Positions 43,258 through 53,396 of a stretch of DNA of 64,000 bases are shown one piece after another (the stretch's first letter is position 1; every line of letters starts with the position of its first letter). A program made the position numbers and the translations under genes. Origin of the DNA: Bacteroidales bacterium (lineage in GTDB: Bacteria; Bacteroidota; Bacteroidia; Bacteroidales; GCA-2748055). Location: assembly GCA_020636775.1 (NCBI GenBank), contig JACJXF010000011.1, positions 1 to 64,000 of the forward strand, read 5' to 3'. Below the pieces are notes generated by a model, which ran no database searches, had not been told where the DNA came from, and saw only the letters and a program-made list of their open reading frames with translations.

Positions 43258-46200
43258 TTATTTTGTTTCGTCTTTTTCAGCAATTCTTCTTCTGATTGTA
43301 TCAAAAACAACCGGAGTTGCGATGAAAACTGAAGAATAGGTACCAACGCCAATTCCAATGAGAAGTGCAAAGACAAATCCGCGGATTACCTCTCCACCGA
43401 AAATAAACAAGGCACCGATAACGATGAGGGTACTGAAAGATGTACTGAAAGTACGGCTCAACGTGCTGTTCATGGCCCGGTTAATCGTTTCATAGTCTCC
43501 ACGCTTTCTGAATAAAGTTCTGTATTCCCTGATCCTGTCATAAACTACCACAGTATCGTTAATCGAGTAACCCACGACAGTAAGGATAGCCGCTATAAAG
43601 GATTGATCGATTTCCATAGAGAAGGGAAGCACCCCGTGGAATAGAGCGAATATCCCAATAAGCACGGCGACGTCATGGGCAAGGGATGTCAAGGCACCCA
43701 GACCAAACTGCCAGTTACGGAAACGAACCAGAATATAGAGGAAAATCATGACCAGAGAAAGAAGGATGGCCCATATAGCCTGCACCTTAATGTCGGTAGC
43801 AATTGCAGGACCCACTTTCAGAGCACTCTTAATATATTGATCTGTTTCAATAAAATCAGTTTTTGAAATTGCATTTGGATCAACAAATCCATTAGTTGTA
43901 AGACCATCATAGAGTTTTGCTTTAATGATACTGTCAACGCTGGGCCTTTCATCATCTATAAGATACTTGGTGGTAATCCTGACCGTACTTTTCTGTCCGA
44001 ATGTAATAACCGAAGGAGCCTGCTCAAATTCAGGCTTCAGAGCCTCACGAATAGCAAGTGTATTTACATCATTTTTGAACTCAACAACAATGTTTCTTCC
44101 ACCAGTAAAATCAACACCCAGACTAAGACCACGGCTGTAAAGACCGATAGCACCTGCAATTATGATGATACCTGAAATAACGTAGAAGTATTTTCTCATA
44201 CCCAGGAAATCGATATTCACATTCCTGAAGGCTTTTTCTGTCAGACGGGTGCTAAATGTAAGCTTCCTGTTTTTAGCAAGCAATCTCTCGTAAATCAGTC
44301 GAGTAATAAAGATACCTGAGAAAAGTGAGGTTAAAATACCAATTACAAGGGTTGTGGCAAAACCTTTAATAGGACCGGTTCCAAAAACATAAAGGATAAC
44401 ACCGGTCAATATTGTTGTTACGTTGGAGTCGATGATTGCAGAATATGCGTTTTTGTATCCGTCGGCAATAGCAATCTTTACACCCTTTCCGGCAGCAAGT
44501 TCTTCCTTAATACGCTCAAAGATCAGAACGTTCGCATCCACCGCCATACCAATTGTAAGCGCAATACCGGCAATACCAGGCAGAGTTAGAACGGCCTGCA
44601 ATGAAGCAAGCACCCCGAAGAGGAAGAACATGTTTACGGTAAGTGCAATGTCGGCAACCAAACCACCACTGCGGCTATACCAGAACAACATATAAAGAAG
44701 TACAACTACAAAGGAAATAATGAATGAATTTAAACCAGACTGAATAGATGATTGTCCAAGAGATGGTCCAATAACCTCGCTTGATTCGATCCTCGCACGT
44801 GCAGGCATCTTACCTGATTTAAGGATATTTGCAAGGTCGGTAGCTTCGGCCTGGGTAAAGTTTCCTTCAATACTTGAACTTCCACCCTTGATCTCACCTC
44901 TTACGACCGGAGCCGATACCACGTAACCATCAAGAACAATGGCGATGCAACGACCCACATTTTCGCGGGTAAGGTTAGCCCATCGTTTTGCGCCTTCGCC
45001 GTTCATTGACATATGTACCTGAGCTTCATTCTTAAACTGTCCAAACTGCATGGTTGCTTCGGTAACATATTTTCCACTCATGGTGGCGCCTTTTTCGCGA
45101 CTGGCTTTTAATGCATGTAACTGAATAAAGGATTCGTTCTCCTTCATTGGTTTCTGATGCCAGTAGAATTGCATATCACTGGGAAAGAGAGCTTTTACCT
45201 GTTGTCTTTGAAGAATACCATCAATTACAGCTGTATCGCGAACGTTGGCAATACCAACAACCGATCCTCCTACAGGCTGGTTTTTATCATCGAGATAAGG
45301 AATCAGTACTGAAAACAACGGGTTTTCCTTTCTCATTTCTTCCTGCTGTGAGCTTAGCTGGCTGGCGCTATCCTGCTGGAGCAGATTGATTTCGCCTGTT
45401 GAATCAGCGGGAGTATCGAGAAGGGATATTTCTGATGATTTGGCCTCTTCCGGCTTTGCTTCAGCATTTACTGGGGCAGCCCCTAAAATGGAAACATCGC
45501 CTCCTTCCTCATCAACAATTTCCTTAAGCAATGTATTTGCTTCCTGGAAATATGGAAGAACCTCTGAATTTTCATAGGTTGTCCAGAACTCAAGGTTAGC
45601 AGTACCGGTAAGAAGTTTTGTTACCCTTTCAGGGTCTTTAATACCGGGTAATTCCACCAGGATACGACCCTGTCGCTCAAGACGCTGAATATTCGGCTGA
45701 ACCACACCAAAGCGGTCAATCCTGTTTCTTAATACGTTAAATGAGTTATCAATGGCACTTTCTGCCTGTTTTCTCAAATAAGAAATTACCTCTTCATTGG
45801 TTGTGGTAAGATCAATCTGTCCCCGTGTATCAGGTGTCATGAAAAACTGCGCGAGCTTGCCACCCGGGCTTACTTCCTGGAATGACTGGGCGAACAGGAC
45901 TACAAAATCTTCCTGTGCGGTGGCTCTTTTCTGATGGGCAAGGGCCATGGTTTTCGTAAATACAGGATCAGCGAGGTAATGAGGAGCAGCAAGCGATCTG
46001 ATAACATCTTCTACAGAGATCTCCAGTACAACGTTCATCCCGCCTTTCAGGTCAAGACCCAGGTTTATTTCCCTTTCCTTACATTCCATGTAGGTATATT
46101 TCCGTAACCAAACGAAATTGTATACCACTTCGCCGGAAATTGAATCCAGATAATTTTTTTCTTTAACCGGGTCGCCCTGTGCATATTTTTCAGCGTCTCT

Positions 46201-46296
46201 CTCTGTCTTCTGGGAAAAGAAAGTGAAGGAAAGCTGATATACACAAACCAGTGCTAAAACAATGGCGAATAGCCGGATAGCTCCTTTATTTTGCAT
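43258..46296 (-). CDS. secDF: Protein translocase SecDF fusion
   Basis: A 1012-aa fused SecD-SecF, the usual form in Bacteroidota, which uses the proton gradient to pull secreted proteins out of the Sec channel. The SecD half contains LGLDLKGGMNVVLEI and the motif around IALTIGMAVDANVLIFERIKEEL; the SecF half contains LSLGVDFTGGRNIVVEF and ILTVVGYSINDTVVVYDRIRE. Twelve hydrophobic segments and two periplasmic domains are visible, with a non-conserved Ser/Glu-rich insertion about residues 250-310. It is a single gene between tatA and the aspartyl protease gene. Confidence 0.97.
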   Translation of the reverse strand: MQNKGAIRLFAIVLALVCVYQLSFTFFSQKTERDAEKYAQGDPVKEKNYLDSISGEVVYNFVWLRKYTYMECKEREINLGLDLKGGMNVVLEISVEDVIRSLAAPHYLADPVFTKTMALAHQKRATAQEDFVVLFAQSFQEVSPGGKLAQFFMTPDTRGQIDLTTTNEEVISYLRKQAESAIDNSFNVLRNRIDRFGVVQPNIQRLERQGRILVELPGIKDPERVTKLLTGTANLEFWTTYENSEVLPYFQEANTLLKEIVDEEGGDVSILGAAPVNAEAKPEEAKSSEISLLDTPADSTGEINLLQQDSASQLSSQQEEMRKENPLFSVLIPYLDDKNQPVGGSVVGIANVRDTAVIDGILQRQQVKALFPSDMQFYWHQKPMKENESFIQLHALKASREKGATMSGKYVTEATMQFGQFKNEAQVHMSMNGEGAKRWANLTRENVGRCIAIVLDGYVVSAPVVRGEIKGGSSSIEGNFTQAEATDLANILKSGKMPARARIESSEVIGPSLGQSSIQSGLNSFIISFVVVLLYMLFWYSRSGGLVADIALTVNMFFLFGVLASLQAVLTLPGIAGIALTIGMAVDANVLIFERIKEELAAGKGVKIAIADGYKNAYSAIIDSNVTTILTGVILYVFGTGPIKGFATTLVIGILTSLFSGIFITRLIYERLLAKNRKLTFSTRLTEKAFRNVNIDFLGMRKYFYVISGIIIIAGAIGLYSRGLSLGVDFTGGRNIVVEFKNDVNTLAIREALKPEFEQAPSVITFGQKSTVRITTKYLIDDERPSVDSIIKAKLYDGLTTNGFVDPNAISKTDFIETDQYIKSALKVGPAIATDIKVQAIWAILLSLVMIFLYILVRFRNWQFGLGALTSLAHDVAVLIGIFALFHGVLPFSMEIDQSFIAAILTVVGYSINDTVVVYDRIREYRTLFRKRGDYETINRAMNSTLSRTFSTSFSTLIVIGALFIFGGEVIRGFVFALLIGIGVGTYSSVFIATPVVFDTIRRRIAEKDETK

Positions 46297-46349
46297 TTGT
46301 AAAAGGTTTAATTTTTCTTAAAGTTTGATTATTGTCCAAAAATGAGGGG

Positions 46350-46357
46350 CAAATATA
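46350..46357 (-). promoter_or_regulatory. Candidate -7 element of secDF
   Basis: On the minus strand TATATTTG lies 53 bp before the secDF start; no clear -33 TTG accompanies it. Confidence 0.4.
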
Positions 46358-46427
46358 ATACTATTTTTTTAGAATTCATACCGCAGAAGTACTGTTAAAC
46401 AATCAGGAAAATTGAGGAAATTGAGCC

Positions 46428-46874
46428 TTAGACTAAAGATTGTGAATTAATTATCAGTAAAGATCTTTCGTAATCAATAAGCGCATTAACATCCATCAGA
46501 AAATCACTGCCCAGGAGGCCGTGAATTTCTATGCCCGTAACCTTTCTGTAAAGCCTGTTTATTGCATCAAGGTCGATCAGCACAAAAAGAAAATTTTCAA
46601 ACCTGCTTTTCCCGAGTTGAAAGCTTCGGGCTCTTGCAAATTCGCTTTCGATTTCACCGGCCATAATCCCGGCTGAGCTTACTTTATCCGTATCATCTGA
46701 TTTCACAGACTCAAGACTAAAATGTTTAAGGGAACTGTCAAATACGGTCCTGGAGGCACCGGTATCAATTATAAGATTTACCGGCAAGTCGTTTACGTGT
46801 CCTTCCACCAGCAGGTGAATACTCTTCCTGTCGAGTTCAATAATTTTTACAGGAATTTTAATTTTCCCGGTCAT
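46428..46874 (-). CDS. Retropepsin-like aspartyl protease family protein
   Basis: A 148-aa protein with the single-domain aspartyl protease motif LIIDTGASRTVFDSS and the later HGLLGSDFLMDVNALIDYE. It would be active as a dimer in which each subunit supplies one Asp. Similar short proteins are common in Bacteroidota and mostly uncharacterised. The apparent start at 46886 is a TTG; the ATG at 46874 (MTGKIKIPV) is preferred. No signal peptide. Confidence 0.85.
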   Translation of the reverse strand: MTGKIKIPVKIIELDRKSIHLLVEGHVNDLPVNLIIDTGASRTVFDSSLKHFSLESVKSDDTDKVSSAGIMAGEIESEFARARSFQLGKSRFENFLFVLIDLDAINRLYRKVTGIEIHGLLGSDFLMDVNALIDYERSLLIINSQSLV

Positions 46875-46936
46875 GGTTTTTATCAAAAGACCATCATTTC
46901 AGAATAAAAATAAGAAAGAAGAAGGTGTAAAAAAAA

Positions 46937-46963
46937 CGCTGCAGTAAAATACTTTCTGCAGCG
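46937..46963 (-). terminator. Intrinsic terminator of mdh
   Basis: CGCTGCAG (46937-46944) pairs with CTGCAGCG (46956-46963); on the minus strand a run of T follows, 31 bp after the mdh stop. Confidence 0.85.
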
Positions 46964-46993
46964 CTTATAATTATATCAACAGGAGCTGTACGA

Positions 46994-47932
46994 TCAGAAT
47001 AATTTCATATCATCCAGTGCCTGCATGGTCTCTTTAACTGATTCAGCGGAAGTATTCAGAAGGGCCTTTTCTCCCTGATCCAGCTTAAGTTCAATGATTT
47101 CTTCAACTCCGTTTCTTCCCAACCTGACAGGTACTCCCAGGTAAATATTTTTTAATCCATATTCACCATTGAGATAGGCACAAACAGGGAATACTCTTTT
47201 CTGATCATCAACAATAGCTTCTGCCATCTGGGCGGCAGCTGCTCCCGGAGCATACCATGCTGAAGTCCCCATAAGATTAACCAGTTCACCTCCACCCTTA
47301 CGCGTACGATCTACAATCTTCTCAATAACATCGGAAGGCAACAGTTCAGTTACAGGAATACCGCTAACCGAAGTATATCTGGGCAGGGGAACCATTGTGT
47401 CACCATGGCCGCCGAGCAGCATCGCCTGTATGTCTTTAGGGGATACATTCAGGGCTTCCGCCAAAAATGCTTTATAACGGGCTGTATCAAGGGTTCCGGC
47501 CATACCAAAGACTCTCTGACTGGGAATCTTAGCTGCCATATAAGCTGCATATGACATTACATCCAGTGGGTTGGAAACTACAATGATTATCGCGTCAGGA
47601 CTGTATTTAATGACCTTTTCAGTTACTTCTTTCACGATGCCTGCGTTGGTTTTTATTAAATCATCGCGTGACATACCCGGTTTGCGGGGCAAACCTGAGG
47701 TAATAACAACAATTCCCGAACCTTTGGTTTTGGAATAATCATTTGTTGAACCGATAACCCGTGAATTAAAGTTGTTGATAGATGAGGATTGCCAGATATC
47801 CAGGGCTTTCCCTTCAGCAATTCCTTCCTTAATATCCACTAAAACGACCTCTTTTGCCAGATCCTTGTGTGCAACAACATTTGCGCAGGTTGCCCCAACA
47901 TTTCCTGCTCCTATGACTGTAATCTTATCCAT
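46994..47932 (-). CDS. mdh: Malate dehydrogenase (NAD)
   Basis: A 312-aa enzyme of the LDH-like malate dehydrogenase family, interconverting malate and oxaloacetate in the citric acid cycle. GAGNVGATCA binds NAD, VVLVDIKEG carries the NAD-discriminating Asp, and RKPGMSRDDL contains the substrate-binding Arg that marks malate rather than lactate. The catalytic His lies in GGHGDTMVPL. A single-gene unit with its own terminator. Confidence 0.97.
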   Translation of the reverse strand: MDKITVIGAGNVGATCANVVAHKDLAKEVVLVDIKEGIAEGKALDIWQSSSINNFNSRVIGSTNDYSKTKGSGIVVITSGLPRKPGMSRDDLIKTNAGIVKEVTEKVIKYSPDAIIIVVSNPLDVMSYAAYMAAKIPSQRVFGMAGTLDTARYKAFLAEALNVSPKDIQAMLLGGHGDTMVPLPRYTSVSGIPVTELLPSDVIEKIVDRTRKGGGELVNLMGTSAWYAPGAAAAQMAEAIVDDQKRVFPVCAYLNGEYGLKNIYLGVPVRLGRNGVEEIIELKLDQGEKALLNTSAESVKETMQALDDMKLF

Positions 47933-47964
47933 AATCTTTGGTTTAGTTTAAAATGGTACAGTGA

Positions 47965-47972
47965 CAAATTTA
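47965..47972 (-). promoter_or_regulatory. Candidate -7 element of mdh
   Basis: On the minus strand TAAATTTG matches TAnnTTTG, 32 bp before the mdh start codon. Confidence 0.5.
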
Positions 47973-48097
47973 AAAAAAATATTAAACTATATACATTATC
48001 ACATATATTCCCACAACAGGTTTTGGATGGAAAATTAATTCTGAAACTACCCTATCCTGTTAATTTCTTTTTATCTTTAATCCTTAGACATTTTTAG

Positions 48098-48892
48098 ATG
48101 AAAAAATTCTTCTTTCCGCTGATTTTATTGCTGCTTTTCGCTTCTTCATGTAAACCATCTGCTGAAAAAACGATAAAAGACGGAGTTGCCCGTGAATATT
48201 ATTCCGATGGAATGATAAAATCCGAAACACAGGTTAAAGACACTCTTGCACATGGCTTAATGAAAAATTACGACAGGGATGGAAATCTCTCAAGCGTATA
48301 TACCTTTAATATGGGAAAGCTCAATGGTCCTGCCGTCAGCTATTACACGAACGGGAAGATTGAAATGAAAATGTATTATAAAGATGGGAGGAGAGAGGGT
48401 ACCACTCAGCTATTCTATCGTACAGGCGAGCTTTACAGGGAGACCCCATTTAAGGCCGGGAAGATTGATGGTTTGCGAAAATCTTATTATAAGAACGGAA
48501 CTATTATGGCTGAAGCCCCATACAAAAACAGTATGCCCGGTGTTGGTCTGAAAGAGTACACGAGCAAAGGGGAGTTAATCAGCGATGATACCCGGATAGT
48601 TGTCAGGGAAGAAAACAGGTTGTTTGGGGAAAACAAATACATACTGCATATAACTTTGGATCACCCTAAAAAAGGGGTGAATTATTATCTGGGCGATCTG
48701 GTGGAAGGAAAATATCTGTCCCCTTTCCAGTGGCAGATTCCGGAAGTCGACAATGTCGGGAATTACATTGTAAAGCTTGAAAGAGGAAGTTTTAGAATGG
48801 AAACGCTTATTATCAGCGCTACCTATAAAACGCCAAAATCAAATTACAATGTCATCAGCCGTAAGTATAATCTGGCGGTTGATAATAAATAA
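48098..48892 (+). CDS. MORN-repeat lipoprotein
   Basis: A 264-aa lipoprotein (lipobox SSC, Cys18) with five or six MORN-type repeats in its first 170 residues, such as REYYSDGMIKSE, NYDRDGNLSSVYTF, SYYTNGKIEMKMYYKDGRREG, LFYRTGELYRETPFKAGKIDG and SYYKNGTIMAEAPYKN. This arrangement is often annotated as YwqK-like antitoxin protein, but no toxin partner is present and the name should not be taken as function. The last 90 residues form a separate beta-rich part. It ends 5 bp from the opposing TPR gene. Confidence 0.88.
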   Translation: MKKFFFPLILLLLFASSCKPSAEKTIKDGVAREYYSDGMIKSETQVKDTLAHGLMKNYDRDGNLSSVYTFNMGKLNGPAVSYYTNGKIEMKMYYKDGRREGTTQLFYRTGELYRETPFKAGKIDGLRKSYYKNGTIMAEAPYKNSMPGVGLKEYTSKGELISDDTRIVVREENRLFGENKYILHITLDHPKKGVNYYLGDLVEGKYLSPFQWQIPEVDNVGNYIVKLERGSFRMETLIISATYKTPKSNYNVISRKYNLAVDNK

Positions 48893-48897
48893 TACTT

Positions 48898-50463
48898 CTA
48901 ATCCTCCAGTGCACGCAGGCGGTACATTAGCTCATAATTTTCAGGTGAAATTGCAAGTCCCCGCTCAAGATAGCTCCGCGTGGTTTTAATCTGGTTTCTT
49001 TTAAAATAGTAAACCGCGGCTGCAGAATAGGCATCGCCCACCTCACGGTAAGGAACGCTGATTCCCTTATGGAGTCTGAAAATATTTTCAAAATTCTTTA
49101 GCATCATCTCCCCTTCCTGCGGATTGTCAAAGTCAAACTTTTCTTCGGCAAGCTGCAGATATCCTACCATCTGAAAACTGGTAAAGGTTTCATTCGACTG
49201 AAGCTGGGGAAATTCCTTTTCGATTTCATTGATATTTTTTACAATTTCCTGATTTGAAGCCGATTTAAAAGTTAATGCAAGGCAACGCAGACAAATGGTC
49301 TGCAGATCCGTGTTTTCCGGTTCAATGCTTAGAGCTTTTTTCAAATAGTCGAGAGCTTCTTTAATACGAAATGTATTCATTAACATGGCACCTTTCCGGA
49401 AGTAATATTCCTTTTTCACGGATTCCTTAAGATCACCTTTATCCATTTTTTCCATCAGGTATTGGAATAGCTGATCATACAGCAGATTATCCGATCGTTG
49501 AAGGAATACCTTGTCGGAAAGGGAAACAAATTCAGCAATGAAATTATCTTTGGTCAGGTCTGAACCAACAAAACGGGAAGCATAAACCAGATAGGCTGCA
49601 TCCTGAGGTTTTTCAAATTCGGTTTCCGCAAGGCAACGGGAGAGTAAAAACAGCATAACCATTGATACTCTTTTAGAGGGATAAAGGAAATACGCCTTTT
49701 GAATCTGGTGAAGCGCAAAATTGCAATCCTCATCTGAATAATGGTAGAAGGCATCATTCAGATACTGCAGTCCGGCCAGTTCGCGAAGGCCTATGCTGGT
49801 TTCAGGAAAGTAGTATTTATTGAAGATTTCGTCAATTGAAGACTTATTTACCTCCTCCCTGGTGATTACTTTTGCACTTAAAAGGTAAACTACAAACTGA
49901 AGCTTGAGCTTTTGATCAAAATACCGGAATCCATAAACGGGGTCGGTAGTTTCAACTTTTATTTGTAAAGTTTTTGGATAAGCCACCGGATGAACATGAT
50001 TGGCAGTCTCTTTAATCTCAAAATCGATACCCAGGTCGCGGAAAATAAATCCGTAATAGGCAGAAGCTGTCAGACAGTTAAAATTCCGGTCAGTAAAAAT
50101 ATCGGGAAACAGTACTGAATCTCTGTACTTGCCCAGCACATTTGAATTAATCTCAGCATAAACCCTGTTTACTTTTTTATCATCTTTCAGTCTGGAAAAT
50201 TTTTTATCATTGATGGCAGAATACTCATTCTTTAAACTATTTGCAATCCGGGTAAATAAAGCATCATTTGCCTGAGGGGAGACAGCCACAAAAAGTTCAA
50301 GATAATTTTCAGCCCCGGATGCATAATCCTTAAATGCCTGTTTCTCAAAATCCGAATTGAAATTCAGATCACTGAACCTGACAAGACTGCTGTCCTGGGC
50401 CTGCAAAACTATGCCTGACAGAAAGAAAATGCTGTAAATAATGATGTTTCGTAAAGTTGCCAT
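48898..50463 (-). CDS. TPR protein with transglutaminase-like domain
   Basis: A 521-aa exported protein with a signal peptide (MATLRNIIIYSIFFLSGIVLQ). The N-terminal half has a transglutaminase-like pattern with Cys in NFNCLTASAYYGF and His in NHVHPVAYP, the usual Cys-His arrangement of papain-like peptide-bond enzymes. The C-terminal half has TPR helices (REALDYLKKALSIEPENTDL, TTRSYLERGLAISPENYELM). The start at 50463 is chosen because the upstream ATG at 50484 adds only a few residues before the signal. The function is unknown. It is transcribed alone. Confidence 0.83.
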   Translation of the reverse strand: MATLRNIIIYSIFFLSGIVLQAQDSSLVRFSDLNFNSDFEKQAFKDYASGAENYLELFVAVSPQANDALFTRIANSLKNEYSAINDKKFSRLKDDKKVNRVYAEINSNVLGKYRDSVLFPDIFTDRNFNCLTASAYYGFIFRDLGIDFEIKETANHVHPVAYPKTLQIKVETTDPVYGFRYFDQKLKLQFVVYLLSAKVITREEVNKSSIDEIFNKYYFPETSIGLRELAGLQYLNDAFYHYSDEDCNFALHQIQKAYFLYPSKRVSMVMLFLLSRCLAETEFEKPQDAAYLVYASRFVGSDLTKDNFIAEFVSLSDKVFLQRSDNLLYDQLFQYLMEKMDKGDLKESVKKEYYFRKGAMLMNTFRIKEALDYLKKALSIEPENTDLQTICLRCLALTFKSASNQEIVKNINEIEKEFPQLQSNETFTSFQMVGYLQLAEEKFDFDNPQEGEMMLKNFENIFRLHKGISVPYREVGDAYSAAAVYYFKRNQIKTTRSYLERGLAISPENYELMYRLRALED

Positions 50464-50554
50464 GATAAGCAAAAACATGTTCATTCAAATATACATAATT
50501 GCAGGCATATTTGAACCAGCAGGAGTTTAAACTATCTTAAAGGGGAAGAATGAA

Positions 50555-52057
50555 TTATTTTACGAGTGCATCAAACTCTTCAGTGAGGGCTTTGTCATTT
50601 ATCCAGTCGTACAGAGTAAGCGACCGCATATTAAAGAAATACGTCCAATAATTTCTGAGAGCGGAAATATAACCACGTGTAGCAACGTCTTTTTCCTGCA
50701 ATGCCACGTTCAGGTCCAGCACACTAATTTTACCAATCAGGAATCGCTGTTTTGAGACCTCGTAGCGCATTCGTGCAATGGTGTCGGCTTTGGCGGCGAT
50801 TACAAGCTGATCATCCTGAAGGTTAAACTGCATCACCTGCAATAGAACCTCCTGCTGAAAATCCATCTCTGCCTGTGCTACATTAGTCTTGGTAACTTCT
50901 TCAGAAGACTGGGCCATTTTATACCTTCCTCTTGCCAGTCCCCAATCCATAATTGGAATCTCTATACCCAGACGAACTCTTTCCTGCTGCTGTGGATCAA
51001 CGTACAGGCCTTCAAACTTATCCCCGCGCTGGCTCAAACCGAAGCTCGCAAAAATATCAGCATTAAGGCCCTTTTCTGCCTTTGTCTGTGCAAGATTTTG
51101 TCTGGCTTCAATCAGCTGTCTTTTTCTGCTAAGAACATCCGGATTGTTTTTTTCTGCCTGCCCAAGTGCTTTCTCCAGCTGAACTTCGATGGCAGGAATA
51201 TCCAGGGGAATAATCAATTCAATATCTTCATCCTGGCTGAAACCAAGAAATGAGTTAAGCTGAAACCTGCGTATTGCCAGATCAATCTTTGCTGAGTTTA
51301 ACGCTGTACCGGAATTAAGCATGGAAAGCTCCATTTGCAGCAGTTCATTTTCAGCTATGGTACCCAATTGGTATCTTCCTTGGGCAATTTTATATAAGGT
51401 ATCGGCATTCGAATAGTTTTGAAGGGAAATCTCAAGATTTTTCTGCGCAAGGGCGAGGTCAAAAAAGTATCCCACGGCTCTAAGCGAAACCCTTTCCAGA
51501 GCGCTTATATAGTCCTTTTTAGCTTCCTCATATTTTAACGGCTCAATGAGCTTTTCAAACTTCATTTTATTATATCCGTTAACCGGTTGCCGCAATCCAA
51601 TACTGATAGGGTTGGTAAGGTATGAACTTCCGCCGTTTTGATCCAGAAAGTCAATTCGCTGCAAATCAGAACTCATATAAATATTTCCTCCGGTAAAAGG
51701 TATATTCTGACTTAGCTGCAGGCTTCCCATAGCACCAAGCTGTTTCCTCTCGGCAAATATGTCGCCTTCCTCAAGTGAAATCTTTTCAATACTGCGGTTC
51801 AGGTCGGGAAGAGTAGCAGACATTGATAAATTTGGGAGATAACCGGCTTTATAACTTCTGTATTCCCAGTAACTGGCACGAAACTGGTGACGGGAGGTTA
51901 TTGCCATAGGTGACTGGTTGCGGGCCGTGGAAATAACCTCTTCAAAACTCATTACCCTGGTTTTCTTTAAGGAAACTGAATCAGTCTGGGAAAGCAGCTT
52001 TCCTGCCGGTCCCGGAATTAAAATAAATAAAACAATAAAATACAGGAGCTTATTCAT
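50555..52057 (-). CDS. TolC-family outer-membrane efflux protein
   Basis: A 500-aa outer-membrane channel of the OEP/TolC family. A signal peptide (MNKLLYFIVLFILIPGPAG) is followed by two homologous helical halves, the second ending in MRYEVSKQRFLIGKISVLDLNVALQEKD, a characteristic TolC repeat end. The start at 52057 lies inside the 3' end of the MacB gene (8-nt overlap); the 52120 start would run through it. It completes a tripartite exporter with the MacA- and MacB-like genes upstream. Confidence 0.92.
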   Translation of the reverse strand: MNKLLYFIVLFILIPGPAGKLLSQTDSVSLKKTRVMSFEEVISTARNQSPMAITSRHQFRASYWEYRSYKAGYLPNLSMSATLPDLNRSIEKISLEEGDIFAERKQLGAMGSLQLSQNIPFTGGNIYMSSDLQRIDFLDQNGGSSYLTNPISIGLRQPVNGYNKMKFEKLIEPLKYEEAKKDYISALERVSLRAVGYFFDLALAQKNLEISLQNYSNADTLYKIAQGRYQLGTIAENELLQMELSMLNSGTALNSAKIDLAIRRFQLNSFLGFSQDEDIELIIPLDIPAIEVQLEKALGQAEKNNPDVLSRKRQLIEARQNLAQTKAEKGLNADIFASFGLSQRGDKFEGLYVDPQQQERVRLGIEIPIMDWGLARGRYKMAQSSEEVTKTNVAQAEMDFQQEVLLQVMQFNLQDDQLVIAAKADTIARMRYEVSKQRFLIGKISVLDLNVALQEKDVATRGYISALRNYWTYFFNMRSLTLYDWINDKALTEEFDALVK

Positions 52058-53396
52058 ATCTGAGTGATTCGATTGGATCTTTTTCTGATGCACGTTTAGC
52101 CGGAGAATATCCGAAAACAATTCCCACTCCGGCAGATACGCAAAATGCTACCAGCACACTGAAAGGGGAAATAATAGTTAAAATATCGGCAAATTGAGTA
52201 ATCAGCTTTGCCCCGATTATTCCAAGTATTACGCCAATAATTCCCCCGGTAACACTTATCAAAACAGCTTCAGCCAAAAACTGAACAACAATATCTTTCT
52301 TTCTGGCTCCGATAGCCAGTCGGGTACCTATCTCCTTAATCCTTTCCATTACCGTGGCAAACATGATGTTCATGATTCCGATTCCTCCCACAAGTAAGGA
52401 AATGCTGGCTATTGCACCTAATACAATATTAAATACATCTTTCGTTCTTTGCTCCTGCTTTAATAGAAGCTCAGGAACAGTTATTTCAAAATCCTTCACT
52501 TCCTGGTGCCGCCTGATAAACATTCTGCTTAATACTTCAGTGGAAGGAGAAAGCTCTTTTGAATCATTTACCTGCACAATGATGCGGTCGAGCTGGTTGT
52601 AGTTTGAAGACTCATTGCTATTGCCTGAACTCACAATAAAAAATCTTCCAACATTGACCTGAGTCGATTTTATCCTTGATGAAACCAGGGCCCTGTTCTG
52701 AAATCGCAGCAGCATAGTTTTAACGGGAACATAAATATTATCATTCATAACATTTACGCCTGTATTTTCAAAACGAGTGAGTTTAATGTCATTTTTTTCA
52801 AGGACTCCGATAACTTTTAACCAGACCTGGTCGAATTTAAGATACTGACCTACAGGGTTTTCTCTGGCAAAAAACCTTGATGCTATATTGGAACCAATCA
52901 CACATACCTGGATGCCATTTTCTTCCTGATAATCATTAAAGACGAAGCCCGATGAAAGGTGTAAATTGAAAATATCAAAATAAGCATTGGATACTCCAAG
53001 CAGTTTGGCTGTTTCTCTTTTGCCATTTTGCACAACATAGGAATTAAGTGCTATTTCCGGGCTGATGCGGTGAACGGTTGTAAGCACCTCCTTTATGGCA
53101 TCAACATCTGACAAGGTTAAGCCCGGGGAAAACTTTGCCTTTTTTTTATCTGATTCCCCCTGACTATCATCACCATTCCCGTCGGCCGATTCCAGAATAG
53201 GTGTGATCATAATATTGTTAACCCCCACCATTTTGATCTGCTCGAGGATTTCCTGTTGCGCACCGTTTCCAATGGCAAGCATGCTGATTACGGCCGCCAC
53301 TCCAAAAATAATTCCGAGTCCGGTAAGAAGACTTCGTAGTTTATTTCCAAGTATGGATTCAACCGCGATTACTATATCGTGTAAATACCTCTTCAT
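52050..53396 (-). CDS. MacB-like ABC transporter permease
   Basis: A 448-aa inner-membrane permease with the FtsX/MacB layout: one N-terminal helix (LRSLLTGLGIIFGVAAVISMLAIG), a periplasmic MacB_PCD domain (about 55-280), and three C-terminal helices with SISLLVGGIGIMNIMFATVMERIKEIGTRLAIGARKKDI. No ATPase domain is fused, and none is encoded in this operon. It starts one base after the MacA-like gene ends (sharing base 53396). The exported compound is unknown; drug, peptide or lipoprotein export are all possible. Confidence 0.92.
   Translation of the reverse strand: MKRYLHDIVIAVESILGNKLRSLLTGLGIIFGVAAVISMLAIGNGAQQEILEQIKMVGVNNIMITPILESADGNGDDSQGESDKKKAKFSPGLTLSDVDAIKEVLTTVHRISPEIALNSYVVQNGKRETAKLLGVSNAYFDIFNLHLSSGFVFNDYQEENGIQVCVIGSNIASRFFARENPVGQYLKFDQVWLKVIGVLEKNDIKLTRFENTGVNVMNDNIYVPVKTMLLRFQNRALVSSRIKSTQVNVGRFFIVSSGNSNESSNYNQLDRIIVQVNDSKELSPSTEVLSRMFIRRHQEVKDFEITVPELLLKQEQRTKDVFNIVLGAIASISLLVGGIGIMNIMFATVMERIKEIGTRLAIGARKKDIVVQFLAEAVLISVTGGIIGVILGIIGAKLITQFADILTIISPFSVLVAFCVSAGVGIVFGYSPAKRASEKDPIESLRYE

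Noticed and set aside
48098..48892. Toxin-antitoxin reading of the MORN lipoprotein (YwqK-like)
   Set aside because: No toxin gene is adjacent, the protein is a lipoprotein, and the next gene is convergent and unrelated.
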